A stretch of DNA of 64,000 nt from Mycolicibacterium tusciae JS617 (GTDB lineage: Bacteria > Actinomycetota > Actinomycetes > Mycobacteriales > Mycobacteriaceae): the NCBI RefSeq assembly GCF_000243415.2, contig NZ_KI912270.1:5785837-5849836 (forward strand), read 5' to 3'. Numbering within the stretch: the first letter of the stretch is position 1; each line of letters opens with the position of its first letter. Of this stretch, positions 56,586 to 64,000 are shown one piece after another. The position numbers and the translations under genes were made by a program. The notes beneath the pieces were generated by a model. That model did not search any database, was not told where the DNA came from, and saw only the letters and a program-made list of their open reading frames with translations.

Positions 56586-57443
56586 CAAGAACTCGTCCAC
56601 TAGTGGAACCACCTCACCGAGGTGTGTCTGCAGCAGCCAATGCCCGCCGCCGAGTAGGTGCAGCGGTGCGTCGGGCAGGTCGCGGTGGTAGGCCCGCGCT
56701 GAGTCCTCGGGCATGTATCCGTCATGCGGACCCCACACGATCACCGCCGGTGGCCGGTGCTCACGCAGATAGGCCTGCTCCTTGGGGAACCAGTCGAGAG
56801 TTGATGGCTGGTCTTCCAGTAGGTGGATGAGGTTGGCCAGCCGCTCGGGGGTGTTCATCAGCGTCCAGTGCAGGGTCCAGAGGTCGGGGCTGACGCGGTC
56901 GGCGACGACCTCGGGCAGCTCCCCCCGAAATTCGCTCTCGAACCCCGCAAGTGTGACGTGCTCGGCGATTCGGCGACGCGACGCCGAGCCCGGGTTGTCC
57001 CACAGCTTCTTGAGGAAGTCGTACTTCGGGCCGAAAGCGTCGGCATAGATGTCGCCGTTCTGGATGACGAGACCGCTGATCTGTTCGGGCCTCGACAAGG
57101 CCAGCCGCAATCCGAACTGCGAGCCGTAGTCGTGCACCCAGACGGCGAAGCGCTCTAGGCCGACGGCGTAGGTGAAGCGTTGCAGGAATTCGGCGTAGGC
57201 GTCGAAGGTGTATCCGAACTCGTCAGGCGACGGCGTTGCGCTGTAACCGAATCCGGGCATATCGGGTGCGATGGTCCGCCAGCGCCCGCCGAGGGCAGCC
57301 ATCAGATTGCGGTAGACGTAAGACGAGGCGGGGTATCCGTGGGGGAGCAGCAACACGGGCGCATCGGAAGGGCCCGCCTCGCGATAGAACGTGTCGACGC
57401 CGTCGACGGTGACTCGGTGGTGGCGAACGGGCGAGAGTGGCAT
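56559..57443 (-). CDS. alpha/beta hydrolase, haloalkane-dehalogenase/epoxide-hydrolase type
   Basis: A 294-residue alpha/beta hydrolase: LPHGYPASSYVYRN (oxyanion HGxP, about residue 36), APDMPGFGYS (about 60), the nucleophile region AVWVHDYGSQFGLRLA with Asp (about 104) as in epoxide hydrolases and dehalogenases, and the final His in GGGHWLLQT (about 268). Its last nine codons run through the 3' end of tRNA-Thr on the other strand, so its natural end may have been replaced when it arrived beside the tRNA. The upstream gene is 17 bases away, so the two are likely one unit. Confidence 0.83.
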   Translation of the reverse strand: MPLSPVRHHRVTVDGVDTFYREAGPSDAPVLLLPHGYPASSYVYRNLMAALGGRWRTIAPDMPGFGYSATPSPDEFGYTFDAYAEFLQRFTYAVGLERFAVWVHDYGSQFGLRLALSRPEQISGLVIQNGDIYADAFGPKYDFLKKLWDNPGSASRRRIAEHVTLAGFESEFRGELPEVVADRVSPDLWTLHWTLMNTPERLANLIHLLEDQPSTLDWFPKEQAYLREHRPPAVIVWGPHDGYMPEDSARAYHRDLPDAPLHLLGGGHWLLQTHLGEVVPLVDEFLSHLGESNS

Positions 57444-57460
57444 ACCCGCTGCGTTCCCTC

Positions 57461-57835
57461 TCAAGTCTGGGCGTCAAACACCTCGCGGGCGAGCCTGCAG
57501 GCTGTGTTGCCGGCCGGGAATCCGGCATAGCCGGTCGAGTGGTAGATCACCTCGGCGATCTCGTCTTCGGTGAGTCCGTTGTTGCGCGCGATCTGGACGT
57601 GAATCTTCAGCTCGTCGGTCGCCCGCAACGCGATGAGGATGCCGAGCGTCACCAGGCTGCGATCACGACGGCTCAGACCCTCGCGGGTCCACAGACTGCC
57701 GAAGACGTTGTCCATCGCGATCTCGAGAATCTCGTCGCCGAACGAGCCGTCCCGCACATTGAGCGGACCCTCGGGCAGGACGCCGGGAAGCAACTCGCGG
57801 AAAATTTGAACACCTTGCTCACGCGCATCAGTCAT
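57461..57835 (-). CDS. carboxymuconolactone decarboxylase/AhpD-like family protein
   Basis: A 124-residue protein of the CMD family: GLSRRDRSLVTLGILIALRATDELKIHV (core about residues 53-80) followed by GLTEDEIAEVIYHSTGYAGFPAG. The catalytic CxxC of AhpD is absent, which fits a gamma-carboxymuconolactone decarboxylase-like subgroup. It lies upstream of the alpha/beta hydrolase on the same strand, a pairing also seen in protocatechuate pathways (lactone decarboxylase plus enol-lactone hydrolase); no other such gene is nearby. ATG 57835. Confidence 0.82.
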   Translation of the reverse strand: MTDAREQGVQIFRELLPGVLPEGPLNVRDGSFGDEILEIAMDNVFGSLWTREGLSRRDRSLVTLGILIALRATDELKIHVQIARNNGLTEDEIAEVIYHSTGYAGFPAGNTACRLAREVFDAQT

Positions 57836-57860
57836 GGGATCCAGAGTGGCACGTGGCGAG

Positions 57861-59645
57861 CTATTTGGGCGCGAGGAATCCAACGGGTCCCGATGCGATA
57901 CACACCGACAGTGCCGCGGTGTTCGCCCGGACGTCGATCGCGTCGCCCGCACCCGGCAGCCGGACGAAAACCCGGTTGAGTCCGGGATGCACCGGCACTT
58001 TCACCTCGACGCCGTCGGTCAGCGACATCATCAGCGATCCATCGCTGTTGGCCAGATAGTTGATCTCCGCGGTCCAGTCGGCAGGCAACAGCGGACCGTC
58101 CAGCGGCATCCGGACACCGAAATCCGGCTGAACGAGATGGCCGCATTGCGGAGCGGGCCCCTCGACGATGCTGCGCACCCATGTGACCTTCGCGGCAACC
58201 AACCGCCCAGAGCCGTCCAGCATGCGCAAGTCGGTTGTGGCCGAGGAGAATTCGGGCCTGTCTTGCAGCAGTGCGAACAGGTGGCTGGCTCGGTTCTCGG
58301 GGCCGACGACGCGCTGCAACACCATCGGGTCGACCTCCTGGTCGAGCATCGAGGCGCTGGACCCACGCGATGCTGCGGCCAGTCCCGCCACGGCATTCTG
58401 CAGGTACGGTTGGGCCGGGTTGTCGCGCCAGCTCGTCATGAATGTGGCTGTCGAATACAGGCTGCTGGCCATGAATGCGGTTGTTGTGACCACGATTACG
58501 GCCGTCCTGGCACGTGATGCGTCCAGCCACTGCGATCCCGCGCGGTTGGGCGCGCACAGGCCGACGGCGGCGAGCAGCGCCAAGACGACGACGAGATCGG
58601 GCAGGTACCTAAGTGTCTGCGCCAACTCGAGTGCGGTGTACTGCGACGAGCGCATCAGATAGATCGGGATCTGGCATGCCACCGCGTAGCCGATGGCCAC
58701 GAGCCACACCGCACCGATGCGCTGTTTACGAACGACGCTCACCCCGATCACCGCCGCCAGCGCCACCCAGCCGAGAATCATCACGGCCGGTGGCGGCGTA
58801 CCCCACGGCGACGCGGGCGCCCACCGTTGCCAATCCCACGGCCCACCAACGAGTCCGGGGACGATGCCGTGTGTCACCGACCGGGCCAGCAGATCCCACG
58901 TCATCGACCAGTCCAGGCTCCACCGCTTCTGGTCGACGACGGCGAGGTAGACCGCGATCCACGCGGCCGTCACCGCCAGCGACGCGACCCACAGCCGAGC
59001 CCCGCGGCGCCACACTGTCATCGGTGAACCCGTGCCGGTGACATAGGCCAGCAGCGCGACGACCGCGAACGCGACGAACGGGATGACGGCGGCCTTTTCA
59101 AAGAACAGCAGGCCGCCGACGAATACCAGCAGACCCGTCGCGGCGTAGCGCTGATTGCCGGTGCGCACCAGTAGAACAGCGTCCCCGCACACCCATGCCA
59201 GCGCTGCCAGCATGGGCAGCGAGTTCAGCGCGGCGGCCCACCACGCGAAGGCAGGCACAGCCATCGGCGTGAACAGCGCGAAGGTCAGTGGAATCAGCAG
59301 CACGGGCCGCCAACCGAGGATCACGTGCAGTGCCCGCAACAGCGCCAGCGACGCCAGCAGCTGGAGCACGATCAGGCTGATCGCCGGTAGGAACCATTGC
59401 AGCGGCGCGAGGCGGGTGATCCCGCCGGCGACCAGAAACGCGGCGGGCATGACGTGGCCGTCGTGGTCATCGAACAGGTACTCCACCGAGAGCAGGTCCT
59501 GCGTACCGGCTCGGCCAACGAGGATCAGGTCGTCCCAGTAGAAGTAGCCGTTGAAGGCGAGCACCGCACGGACGACGAGCTGCACCGCGATCAGCGCGGC
59601 AGCGGTACGGGCGACCCAGCCGACGTGACCAGTGAGCCGTTTCAC
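57861..59645 (-). CDS. large polytopic membrane protein (Rv3635-like)
   Basis: A 594-residue integral membrane protein with about 11-12 hydrophobic segments in residues 10-450, then a periplasmic-side domain of about 140 residues. The first loop after helix 1 has FNGYFYWDDLILVGRAG, an acidic DD motif in the position of the catalytic Asp of GT-C glycosyltransferases, so it may transfer a sugar from a lipid donor; the family has no proven function. GTG 59645 overlaps the galE stop (GTGA), so both are translated together. It matches M. tuberculosis Rv3635 in length and position. Confidence 0.8.
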   Translation of the reverse strand: MKRLTGHVGWVARTAAALIAVQLVVRAVLAFNGYFYWDDLILVGRAGTQDLLSVEYLFDDHDGHVMPAAFLVAGGITRLAPLQWFLPAISLIVLQLLASLALLRALHVILGWRPVLLIPLTFALFTPMAVPAFAWWAAALNSLPMLAALAWVCGDAVLLVRTGNQRYAATGLLVFVGGLLFFEKAAVIPFVAFAVVALLAYVTGTGSPMTVWRRGARLWVASLAVTAAWIAVYLAVVDQKRWSLDWSMTWDLLARSVTHGIVPGLVGGPWDWQRWAPASPWGTPPPAVMILGWVALAAVIGVSVVRKQRIGAVWLVAIGYAVACQIPIYLMRSSQYTALELAQTLRYLPDLVVVLALLAAVGLCAPNRAGSQWLDASRARTAVIVVTTTAFMASSLYSTATFMTSWRDNPAQPYLQNAVAGLAAASRGSSASMLDQEVDPMVLQRVVGPENRASHLFALLQDRPEFSSATTDLRMLDGSGRLVAAKVTWVRSIVEGPAPQCGHLVQPDFGVRMPLDGPLLPADWTAEINYLANSDGSLMMSLTDGVEVKVPVHPGLNRVFVRLPGAGDAIDVRANTAALSVCIASGPVGFLAPK

Positions 59646-60619
59646 GCGGGATATTTGTCGCCGGCTTGGCTTCGCGCTGCCCACGCGGAAGCCACCATCT
59701 CACCGAGCGAATGCCGCATTCGCCAGTTCAGGTCACGGCGCGCCAGATCGCCGGACGCGACGATGCGGGCCGGGTCTCCCGGGCGCCGGGGTTTGATCGT
59801 TGGTTCGAAGTCGATCCCGGTCGCTTCCCGGATCGCCGTCATGATCTCGCGCACGGACGTGCCGTCGCCACTACCGAGGTTGTAGACGGGCTCGACGGGC
59901 TGGCCGGCCGTCAGTCGCTGCGCGGCGGCGACATGCGCGAGCGCCAGATCGGCGACGTGGATGTAGTCGCGCACACAGGTGCCGTCCGGTGTCGGATAGT
60001 CGTCACCATTGATCTGTGGGGTCTCACCCCGATAGAGCATGTCGAAGACCAACGGGAACAAATTGTGCGGACTGGCGTCGAACAGCTCCGCAGAGCCCGA
60101 GCCCACCACGTTGAAGTAGCGCAGGCTGGTGTGCTTGAGGCCGGATGCGCGCCCGGCGTCACGAAGAAGCCATTCGCCGATCAGTTTGGTCTCGCCGTAC
60201 GGCGATTCCGGTCGATTCGGCGTGTCTTCGGTGACGATGTCGACGTCCGGTGTGCCGAAGGTGGCCGCGCTTGACGAGAACACCATCTTGTCGACGCCCG
60301 CCACCTCCATCGCCTTGAGCAAGGTCACCATCGCCGAGACGTTCTGCTCGTAGGTGTGCAGGGGTCGCCGGACGGACACCCCGGCGTACTTGAAGCCGGC
60401 GATGTGAATGACGCCATCGACGCCGTGGTCTCGCAGCGTGTGGGTGACGAGGTCACCGTCCAGCAGGGTGCCGCGCATGAATGGCACCGACGCGGGTACG
60501 AACTGCTCGAGTCCTGTCGACAGGTCGTCGATGACGACCACCGGGAGGCCCGCCTCCAGCAGCGCGCGGACCACGTGAGACCCGATGTAGCCAGCCCCGC
60601 CCGTCACCATCCACGTCAT
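59642..60619 (-). CDS. galE: UDP-glucose 4-epimerase
   Basis: A 325-residue short-chain dehydrogenase/reductase: Rossmann VTGGAGYIGSHVVRAL (about residues 5-20), DDLSTG (about 35), catalytic Ser in SSSAATFG (about 120) and the Tyr/Lys pair in SPYGETKLIGE (about 145), then the substrate loop NVVGSGSAELFD and C-terminal NLGSGDGTSV, all typical of bacterial GalE. It interconverts UDP-glucose and UDP-galactose for cell wall galactan. ATG 60619 fits the family; the much longer upstream frame is unsupported. Its stop overlaps the Rv3635-like gene, which fits a role in galactose supply for a membrane enzyme. Confidence 0.88.
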   Translation of the reverse strand: MTWMVTGGAGYIGSHVVRALLEAGLPVVVIDDLSTGLEQFVPASVPFMRGTLLDGDLVTHTLRDHGVDGVIHIAGFKYAGVSVRRPLHTYEQNVSAMVTLLKAMEVAGVDKMVFSSSAATFGTPDVDIVTEDTPNRPESPYGETKLIGEWLLRDAGRASGLKHTSLRYFNVVGSGSAELFDASPHNLFPLVFDMLYRGETPQINGDDYPTPDGTCVRDYIHVADLALAHVAAAQRLTAGQPVEPVYNLGSGDGTSVREIMTAIREATGIDFEPTIKPRRPGDPARIVASGDLARRDLNWRMRHSLGEMVASAWAARSQAGDKYPA

Positions 60620-60654
60620 GTTGGAGCCGAGTCTAGAGGCGAGGCTGACCCCGC

Positions 60655-60710
60655 CGAGACTGCGGGGAGATCGCAACCTGCGCCGTAAACGCGATCTAGG
60701 AGCAGTCTCG
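60655..60710. repeat. 56-base inverted repeat between galE and the amidohydrolase gene
   Basis: Nested perfect arms: CGAGACTGC/GCAGTCTCG (60655-60663 and 60702-60710) and AGATCGC/GCGATCT (60668-60674 and 60691-60697), around a 16-base loop. It lies in the divergent region and looks like a mobile or dispersed mycobacterial hairpin element. Confidence 0.75.
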
Positions 60711-60728
60711 ACGCCGAGGAAATAAAGA

Positions 60729-60757
60729 TTGTGAGTACTCACTATCTGTTGTAGGCT
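60729..60757 (+). promoter_or_regulatory. leaderless promoter with TetR-type palindrome
   Basis: TTGTGA (60729-60734) and TAGGCT (60752-60757) are 17 bases apart, and ATG 60765 is 7 bases past the -10, so the transcript should start at or next to the start codon. The 12-base perfect palindrome GTGAGTACTCAC (60731-60742) overlaps the -35, where a repressor would block it; the TetR gene at the end of this unit is the obvious candidate. Confidence 0.65.
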
Positions 60758-60764
60758 CTCCGGC

Positions 60765-62546
60765 ATGACCTACGACGTGATTGTTCGCAACGGCCTCTGG
60801 TTCGATGGCACCGGCGCGGCCCCGCAGGTCCGCTCGCTGGGCATCCGCGACGGCATCGTGGCAGGAGTTTCGGCCACCCCGCTCGACGAGACGGGCTGCC
60901 CCGACGTGATCGACGCGGCGGGTAAATGGATCGTTCCGGGATTCATCGATGTGCACACGCACTACGACGCCGAGGTGCTGCTCGATCCCGGCCTGCGCGA
61001 GTCGGTGCGGCACGGGGTCACCACGGTGCTGCTCGGCAACTGCTCGCTATCTACGGTCTACGCCGACACCGAAGACGCCGCCGATCTGTTCAGCCGCGTC
61101 GAGGCGGTGCCGCGCAGCTTCGTCCACGGGGCACTGGAAGCCAAGAAGACGTGGTCCGACCCGGCTTCCTACGTCCGTGCCATCGACGATCTGCCGCTCG
61201 GCCCGAATGTGGGCTCGATGCTGGGACATTCGGACCTTCGGACCAGCGTGCTGGGCCTGGACCGCGCGACGACCGACGGCGTGAAGCCGACCCCGGCCGA
61301 GCTGGACCGGATGATGGCATTGCTCGAGAAGGCCCTCGACGCAGGCCTTCTCGGCCTGTCCGGCATGGACGCACCCATCGACAAACTCGACGGCGATCGA
61401 TACCGGTCGCGGGCGCTGCCCTCGACGTTCGCCACCTGGCGCGAGCGCCGCAAGCTGATCTCCGTGCTCCGCAAGCACGGCCGCATTCTGCAGAGTGCAC
61501 CCAACACCAAGAGTCCGGCCTCGGCCCTGATGTTCTTCTTGACCAGCAGCCGACTGTTCGGCCGCCGGCCCGGCGTCCGGATGAGTTTGCTCGTATCGGC
61601 CGACGCGAAGTCTGCGACCGGCGCGGTGCACGTATTGGGGCCCGGCGTCCGGCTTCTCAACAAGGTGCTTGACTCGCTGGTGCGTTTTCAGCACCTACCG
61701 GTCCCGTTCGAGCTGTACTCCGACGGCATCGACCTGCCGGTGTTCGAGGAGTTCGGGGCCGGCACCGCGGCGCTGCATCTACGGGACCAGCTCGAGCGCA
61801 ACGAACTGTTGGCCGACACCGACTACCGTCGCCGGTTCCGCAAGTCGTTCGACCGGAAGAAACTGGGCCCGTCGCTGTGGCATCGCGACTTCCACGATGC
61901 GACGATCGTCGAGTGCCCCGACAAGACGCTGATCGGTAAGAGCTTCGGTCAGATCGCCGACCAGCGCGGGCTGCATCCCCTGGACGCGTTCCTCGACGTG
62001 CTCGTCGAGAACGGCGAGCGCAATGTGCGGTGGACGACGATCGTGGCGAACCACCGACCCAAGTATCTCGACAAGCTTGCCGCCGAACCGTCTATCCACA
62101 TGGGGTTCTCCGATGCCGGCGCCCACCTTCGCAACATGGCGTTCTACAACTTCTCGCTGCGGTTGCTCAAGCGGGTGCGTGACGCCGAGCGTTCGGGCCG
62201 ACCCTTCCTGTCGACGCAGCGCGCGGTGCACCGGCTCACCGCCGAGGTCGCCGGCTGGTTCGGGCTCGACGCGGGCACCCTGCGCGAAGGGGAGCGTGCC
62301 GACTTCGTCGTCATCGACCCGCAGCGCCTCGACGAATCGGTCAACGAGTATCACGAGGCGACGGTCCCGTTCTACGGCGGGCTGAGCCGAATGGTCAACC
62401 GCAACGATTCCACCGTCGTGGCGACCGCGGTCAACGGTAAAGTCGTGTTTCGCAACGGCGAATTCTGCGAGGGCTACGGCACTACGGTCAAGTCGGGTCA
62501 CTTCCTGCGCGCAGGCAAGGCGCAGCCCGCGAAAGTTCTTGCCTGA
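60765..62546 (+). CDS. amidohydrolase-superfamily protein, N-acyl-D-amino-acid deacylase-like
   Basis: A 593-residue metal-dependent hydrolase: the N-terminal beta-sandwich with DGIVAGVSA, then IDVHTHYDAEVLLD (HxH metal ligands, about residue 64), a HSDLRTSV site (His, about 155), SAPNTKSP (about 245) and the late GFSDAGAHL (metal Asp, about 447) and GEVAGWFGLDAGTLREGERADFVVID-type C-terminal segment. This is the D-aminoacylase/dihydroorotase-like group that includes M. tuberculosis Rv2913c; the substrate cannot be predicted. It shares an operon with the downstream TetR gene. Confidence 0.85.
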   Translation: MTYDVIVRNGLWFDGTGAAPQVRSLGIRDGIVAGVSATPLDETGCPDVIDAAGKWIVPGFIDVHTHYDAEVLLDPGLRESVRHGVTTVLLGNCSLSTVYADTEDAADLFSRVEAVPRSFVHGALEAKKTWSDPASYVRAIDDLPLGPNVGSMLGHSDLRTSVLGLDRATTDGVKPTPAELDRMMALLEKALDAGLLGLSGMDAPIDKLDGDRYRSRALPSTFATWRERRKLISVLRKHGRILQSAPNTKSPASALMFFLTSSRLFGRRPGVRMSLLVSADAKSATGAVHVLGPGVRLLNKVLDSLVRFQHLPVPFELYSDGIDLPVFEEFGAGTAALHLRDQLERNELLADTDYRRRFRKSFDRKKLGPSLWHRDFHDATIVECPDKTLIGKSFGQIADQRGLHPLDAFLDVLVENGERNVRWTTIVANHRPKYLDKLAAEPSIHMGFSDAGAHLRNMAFYNFSLRLLKRVRDAERSGRPFLSTQRAVHRLTAEVAGWFGLDAGTLREGERADFVVIDPQRLDESVNEYHEATVPFYGGLSRMVNRNDSTVVATAVNGKVVFRNGEFCEGYGTTVKSGHFLRAGKAQPAKVLA

Positions 62547-62547
62547 G

Positions 62548-63150
62548 ATGGCAAGAACGCAACAGCAGCGTCGTGAGGAAACCATCGCACGGCTACTCGA
62601 CGCCAGCATCGACACCATCGTCGAGGTTGGGTATGCGCGGGCGTCGGCGGCGGTGATCGCCAGGCGTGCAAAGGTTTCCGACGGCGCGCTGTTCCGCCAC
62701 TTCCCGACGATGGGCGACTTCATGGCGGCCACCGCCCAGGAAGTGATGCGGCGGCAACTCGGCTTGTTCTCGAAACGGGTCACCGAGATTCCGGCCGAAA
62801 GGCCCGCTCTGGAGGCAGCGCTGACGGTTCTGCGTGACGTCACTGGCAACGCCACCAACACAGTGATGTACGAGTTGCTGGTCGCTGCGCGCACCGACGA
62901 AAAGCTGCGGGCCACACTGAAAGACGTACTCACCGAGTACGCCGCGAACATCTATGAGACGGCCAGGTCGCTCCCCGGCGCCGACCAGTTCGATGACGAG
63001 ACCTTCGCCGCGCTGACGGCGATCCTCACCAACACCTTCGACGGTGCGGCGATCGTGCGTGCGGTGTTGCCGCAGCCGGAACTCGAGGACAAGCGGATCG
63101 AATTGCTGACGGCGCTGCTCAGCCGTGTGTCACCGGGACGCCAGGCCTAG
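62548..63150 (+). CDS. TetR-family transcriptional regulator
   Basis: A 200-residue repressor. The N-terminal helix-turn-helix region reads TIARLLDASIDTIVEVGYARASAAVIARRAKVSDGALFRHFPT, of which the GYARASAAVIARRAKVSDG turn and ALFRHF recognition helix (about residues 28-50) are classical TetR features. The helical ligand domain has no cysteines or metal motif. ATG 62548 is chosen, and TTG 62539 overlaps the amidohydrolase stop. It probably represses the amidohydrolase operon through the palindrome at 60731-60742. The 3' end overlaps the next gene by 32 bases. Confidence 0.85.
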   Translation: MARTQQQRREETIARLLDASIDTIVEVGYARASAAVIARRAKVSDGALFRHFPTMGDFMAATAQEVMRRQLGLFSKRVTEIPAERPALEAALTVLRDVTGNATNTVMYELLVAARTDEKLRATLKDVLTEYAANIYETARSLPGADQFDDETFAALTAILTNTFDGAAIVRAVLPQPELEDKRIELLTALLSRVSPGRQA

Positions 63151-64000
63151 CCAGCGCGACGAGATGTACGGCAATGCCGACGAGCGGCCCACACAGCAGG
63201 GCGACCACGGTGCGGGTCTCGAGGTCCAGCGGCAACAGTAGTAGCGCCGTCGATGCGACCGTCGCCGAGACCCATCCGAGCGAATAGGCCCGGTGCAGCG
63301 CTGCCGCCACCGTCGCCGCACCGGTCAACGTCAACAACGCGATCGCGATCGCGGCCGCGGTCAGCCACGCCAGAAGTGCGCCGTCGGCGCGGTACTCGGC
63401 GCCGAACGCGCTGCGCAGCAGCCACGGGCCGAATATCCCCGCGGCCAGCACACCCAGCAGGCCAAGCGATGCCACCAGGGCGGTCGGTGCGACGAGCGCC
63501 CGCCATCGGTGTGCGCGCTGGTCGACGAAATGCGCAATCAGGTTGCCCTGCATGGCCGTCAGTGGCACCAGCAGCGGTGCGCGCGTCAGCGTCACCGCCA
63601 GGATCACCACCCCGCCGGTCGCGCCCAAATCCCCCGACGTCGCCTTGAGCAATACCGGGAAGCCCATCACCAGGACAGCACTGGCGGCCGCCGCGGTGAT
63701 TGAATGCGACGTGCCGCGCAGAAACGTCAGCGTACTGCCGGGGGTCAGTAGCCTGGCCGCAGCCCGCGTCGCAGGGGAGACGATCAACATGATCATCCAG
63801 GCCACGGACCCCGCCACCGTGGCCCACAGGTATCCGGCCAGCCCCCAACCGACCAGGAACGTTGCCACGGCGACCGTAAGCCGTATGCCGGCGTCGGTCA
63901 CCATCAACAACCCGTACTGGCTCCACCGGTCCACCCCGGCGAGCATTCCCAGCAGCGTCGCATGCAGGCAGAAGCCAGCCAGCCCGACACACAGCAGCGC
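63119..64000 (-). CDS. multidrug/oligosaccharide-flippase-like membrane protein (Rv3630-like), C-terminal part
   Basis: The last 293 residues of a polytopic membrane protein whose start lies beyond the right edge of the window. At least nine hydrophobic segments occur, with a break at GSTLTFLRGTSHSITAAAASAVLVMG and a cytosolic loop HFVDQRAHRWRAL. It resembles MviN/RfbX-type flippases of the MOP superfamily and the M. tuberculosis integral membrane protein Rv3630 in this position. Role and substrate are unknown. Its stop lies within the TetR gene (32-base convergent overlap). Confidence 0.7.
   Translation of the reverse strand, partial: ALLCVGLAGFCLHATLLGMLAGVDRWSQYGLLMVTDAGIRLTVAVATFLVGWGLAGYLWATVAGSVAWMIMLIVSPATRAAARLLTPGSTLTFLRGTSHSITAAAASAVLVMGFPVLLKATSGDLGATGGVVILAVTLTRAPLLVPLTAMQGNLIAHFVDQRAHRWRALVAPTALVASLGLLGVLAAGIFGPWLLRSAFGAEYRADGALLAWLTAAAIAIALLTLTGAATVAAALHRAYSLGWVSATVASTALLLLPLDLETRTVVALLCGPLVGIAVHLVALARPGVPVTHG

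Noticed and set aside
60729..60745. CRP site upstream of the amidohydrolase gene
   Set aside because: TGTGA and TCAC are present but separated by 4 rather than 6 bases; a TetR-type palindrome fits better.

Overview
This window is a piece of a fast-growing-type Mycobacterium (Mycolicibacterium) chromosome. The DNA is GC-rich, and from about 20.4 kb to the end the gene content and order match, in inverted orientation, the M. tuberculosis stretch from Rv3684 down to Rv3630. Recognisable members are cds1, ponA2, whiB4, the paired ArsA/Get3-like ATPases, crp, nth, marP, ephE, acs, the tad pilus cluster, the SftH-like helicase, cspA, topA, the Rv3645 cyclase, holB, galE and a flippase-like gene. 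The two small RNAs expected there are also present: 6C RNA, and a locus fitting the 6S-like Ms1/MTS2823 RNA.

Layout. 1-3.7 kb: tail of an F420-dependent oxidoreductase, a small acidic protein, a catalase/phosphodiesterase-like gene, a methyltransferase-CDGSH pair, a heme-oxygenase-fold iron redox enzyme and a small lipoprotein. 3.7-20.1 kb: an apparent genomic island bounded on the left by a 3'-end fragment of tRNA-Pro and on the right by an intact tRNA-Pro(CGG), each followed by the same type of terminator. The island carries pckA, a malic-enzyme-like gene, an Rv0081-type ArsR regulator, a six-gene formate-hydrogenlyase-like (Hyc/Hyf, complex I-like) operon, two truncated thiolases fused head-on, the monomeric isocitrate dehydrogenase, an intact thiolase, a DUF5313 membrane protein and a second Rv0081-type regulator. 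20.2-64 kb: conserved mycobacterial core, with a tRNA-Thr(CGT) at 56.5 kb.

The main discovery candidate is the island. Four copies of the palindrome TTGCTAATATTAGCAA (one of them the centre of a perfect 22-bp palindrome) plus a fifth half-site lie in front of its transcription units. This suggests one compact regulon, controlled by one or both Rv0081-like repressors, that links a membrane energy-converting complex to PEP/pyruvate, isocitrate and thiolase chemistry. The hydrogenase-type large subunit has lost all four nickel-ligand cysteines, so the complex is probably not a [NiFe]-hydrogenase. Two of the operator blocks are followed, at the same 11-bp spacing, by partial CRP boxes, and crp itself lies in this window.

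Other points of interest: a 26-bp tandem hairpin repeat between whiB4 and the ArsA-like ATPase; a 4 x 29-bp tandem repeat directly upstream of a leaderless Rv3647c-type promoter; a 29-bp dispersed repeat present twice; a leaderless promoter with a TetR-type palindrome before an amidohydrolase; and a hydrolase gene whose stop codon lies inside tRNA-Thr. Comparisons with M. tuberculosis genes are from memory of those families, not from a search.
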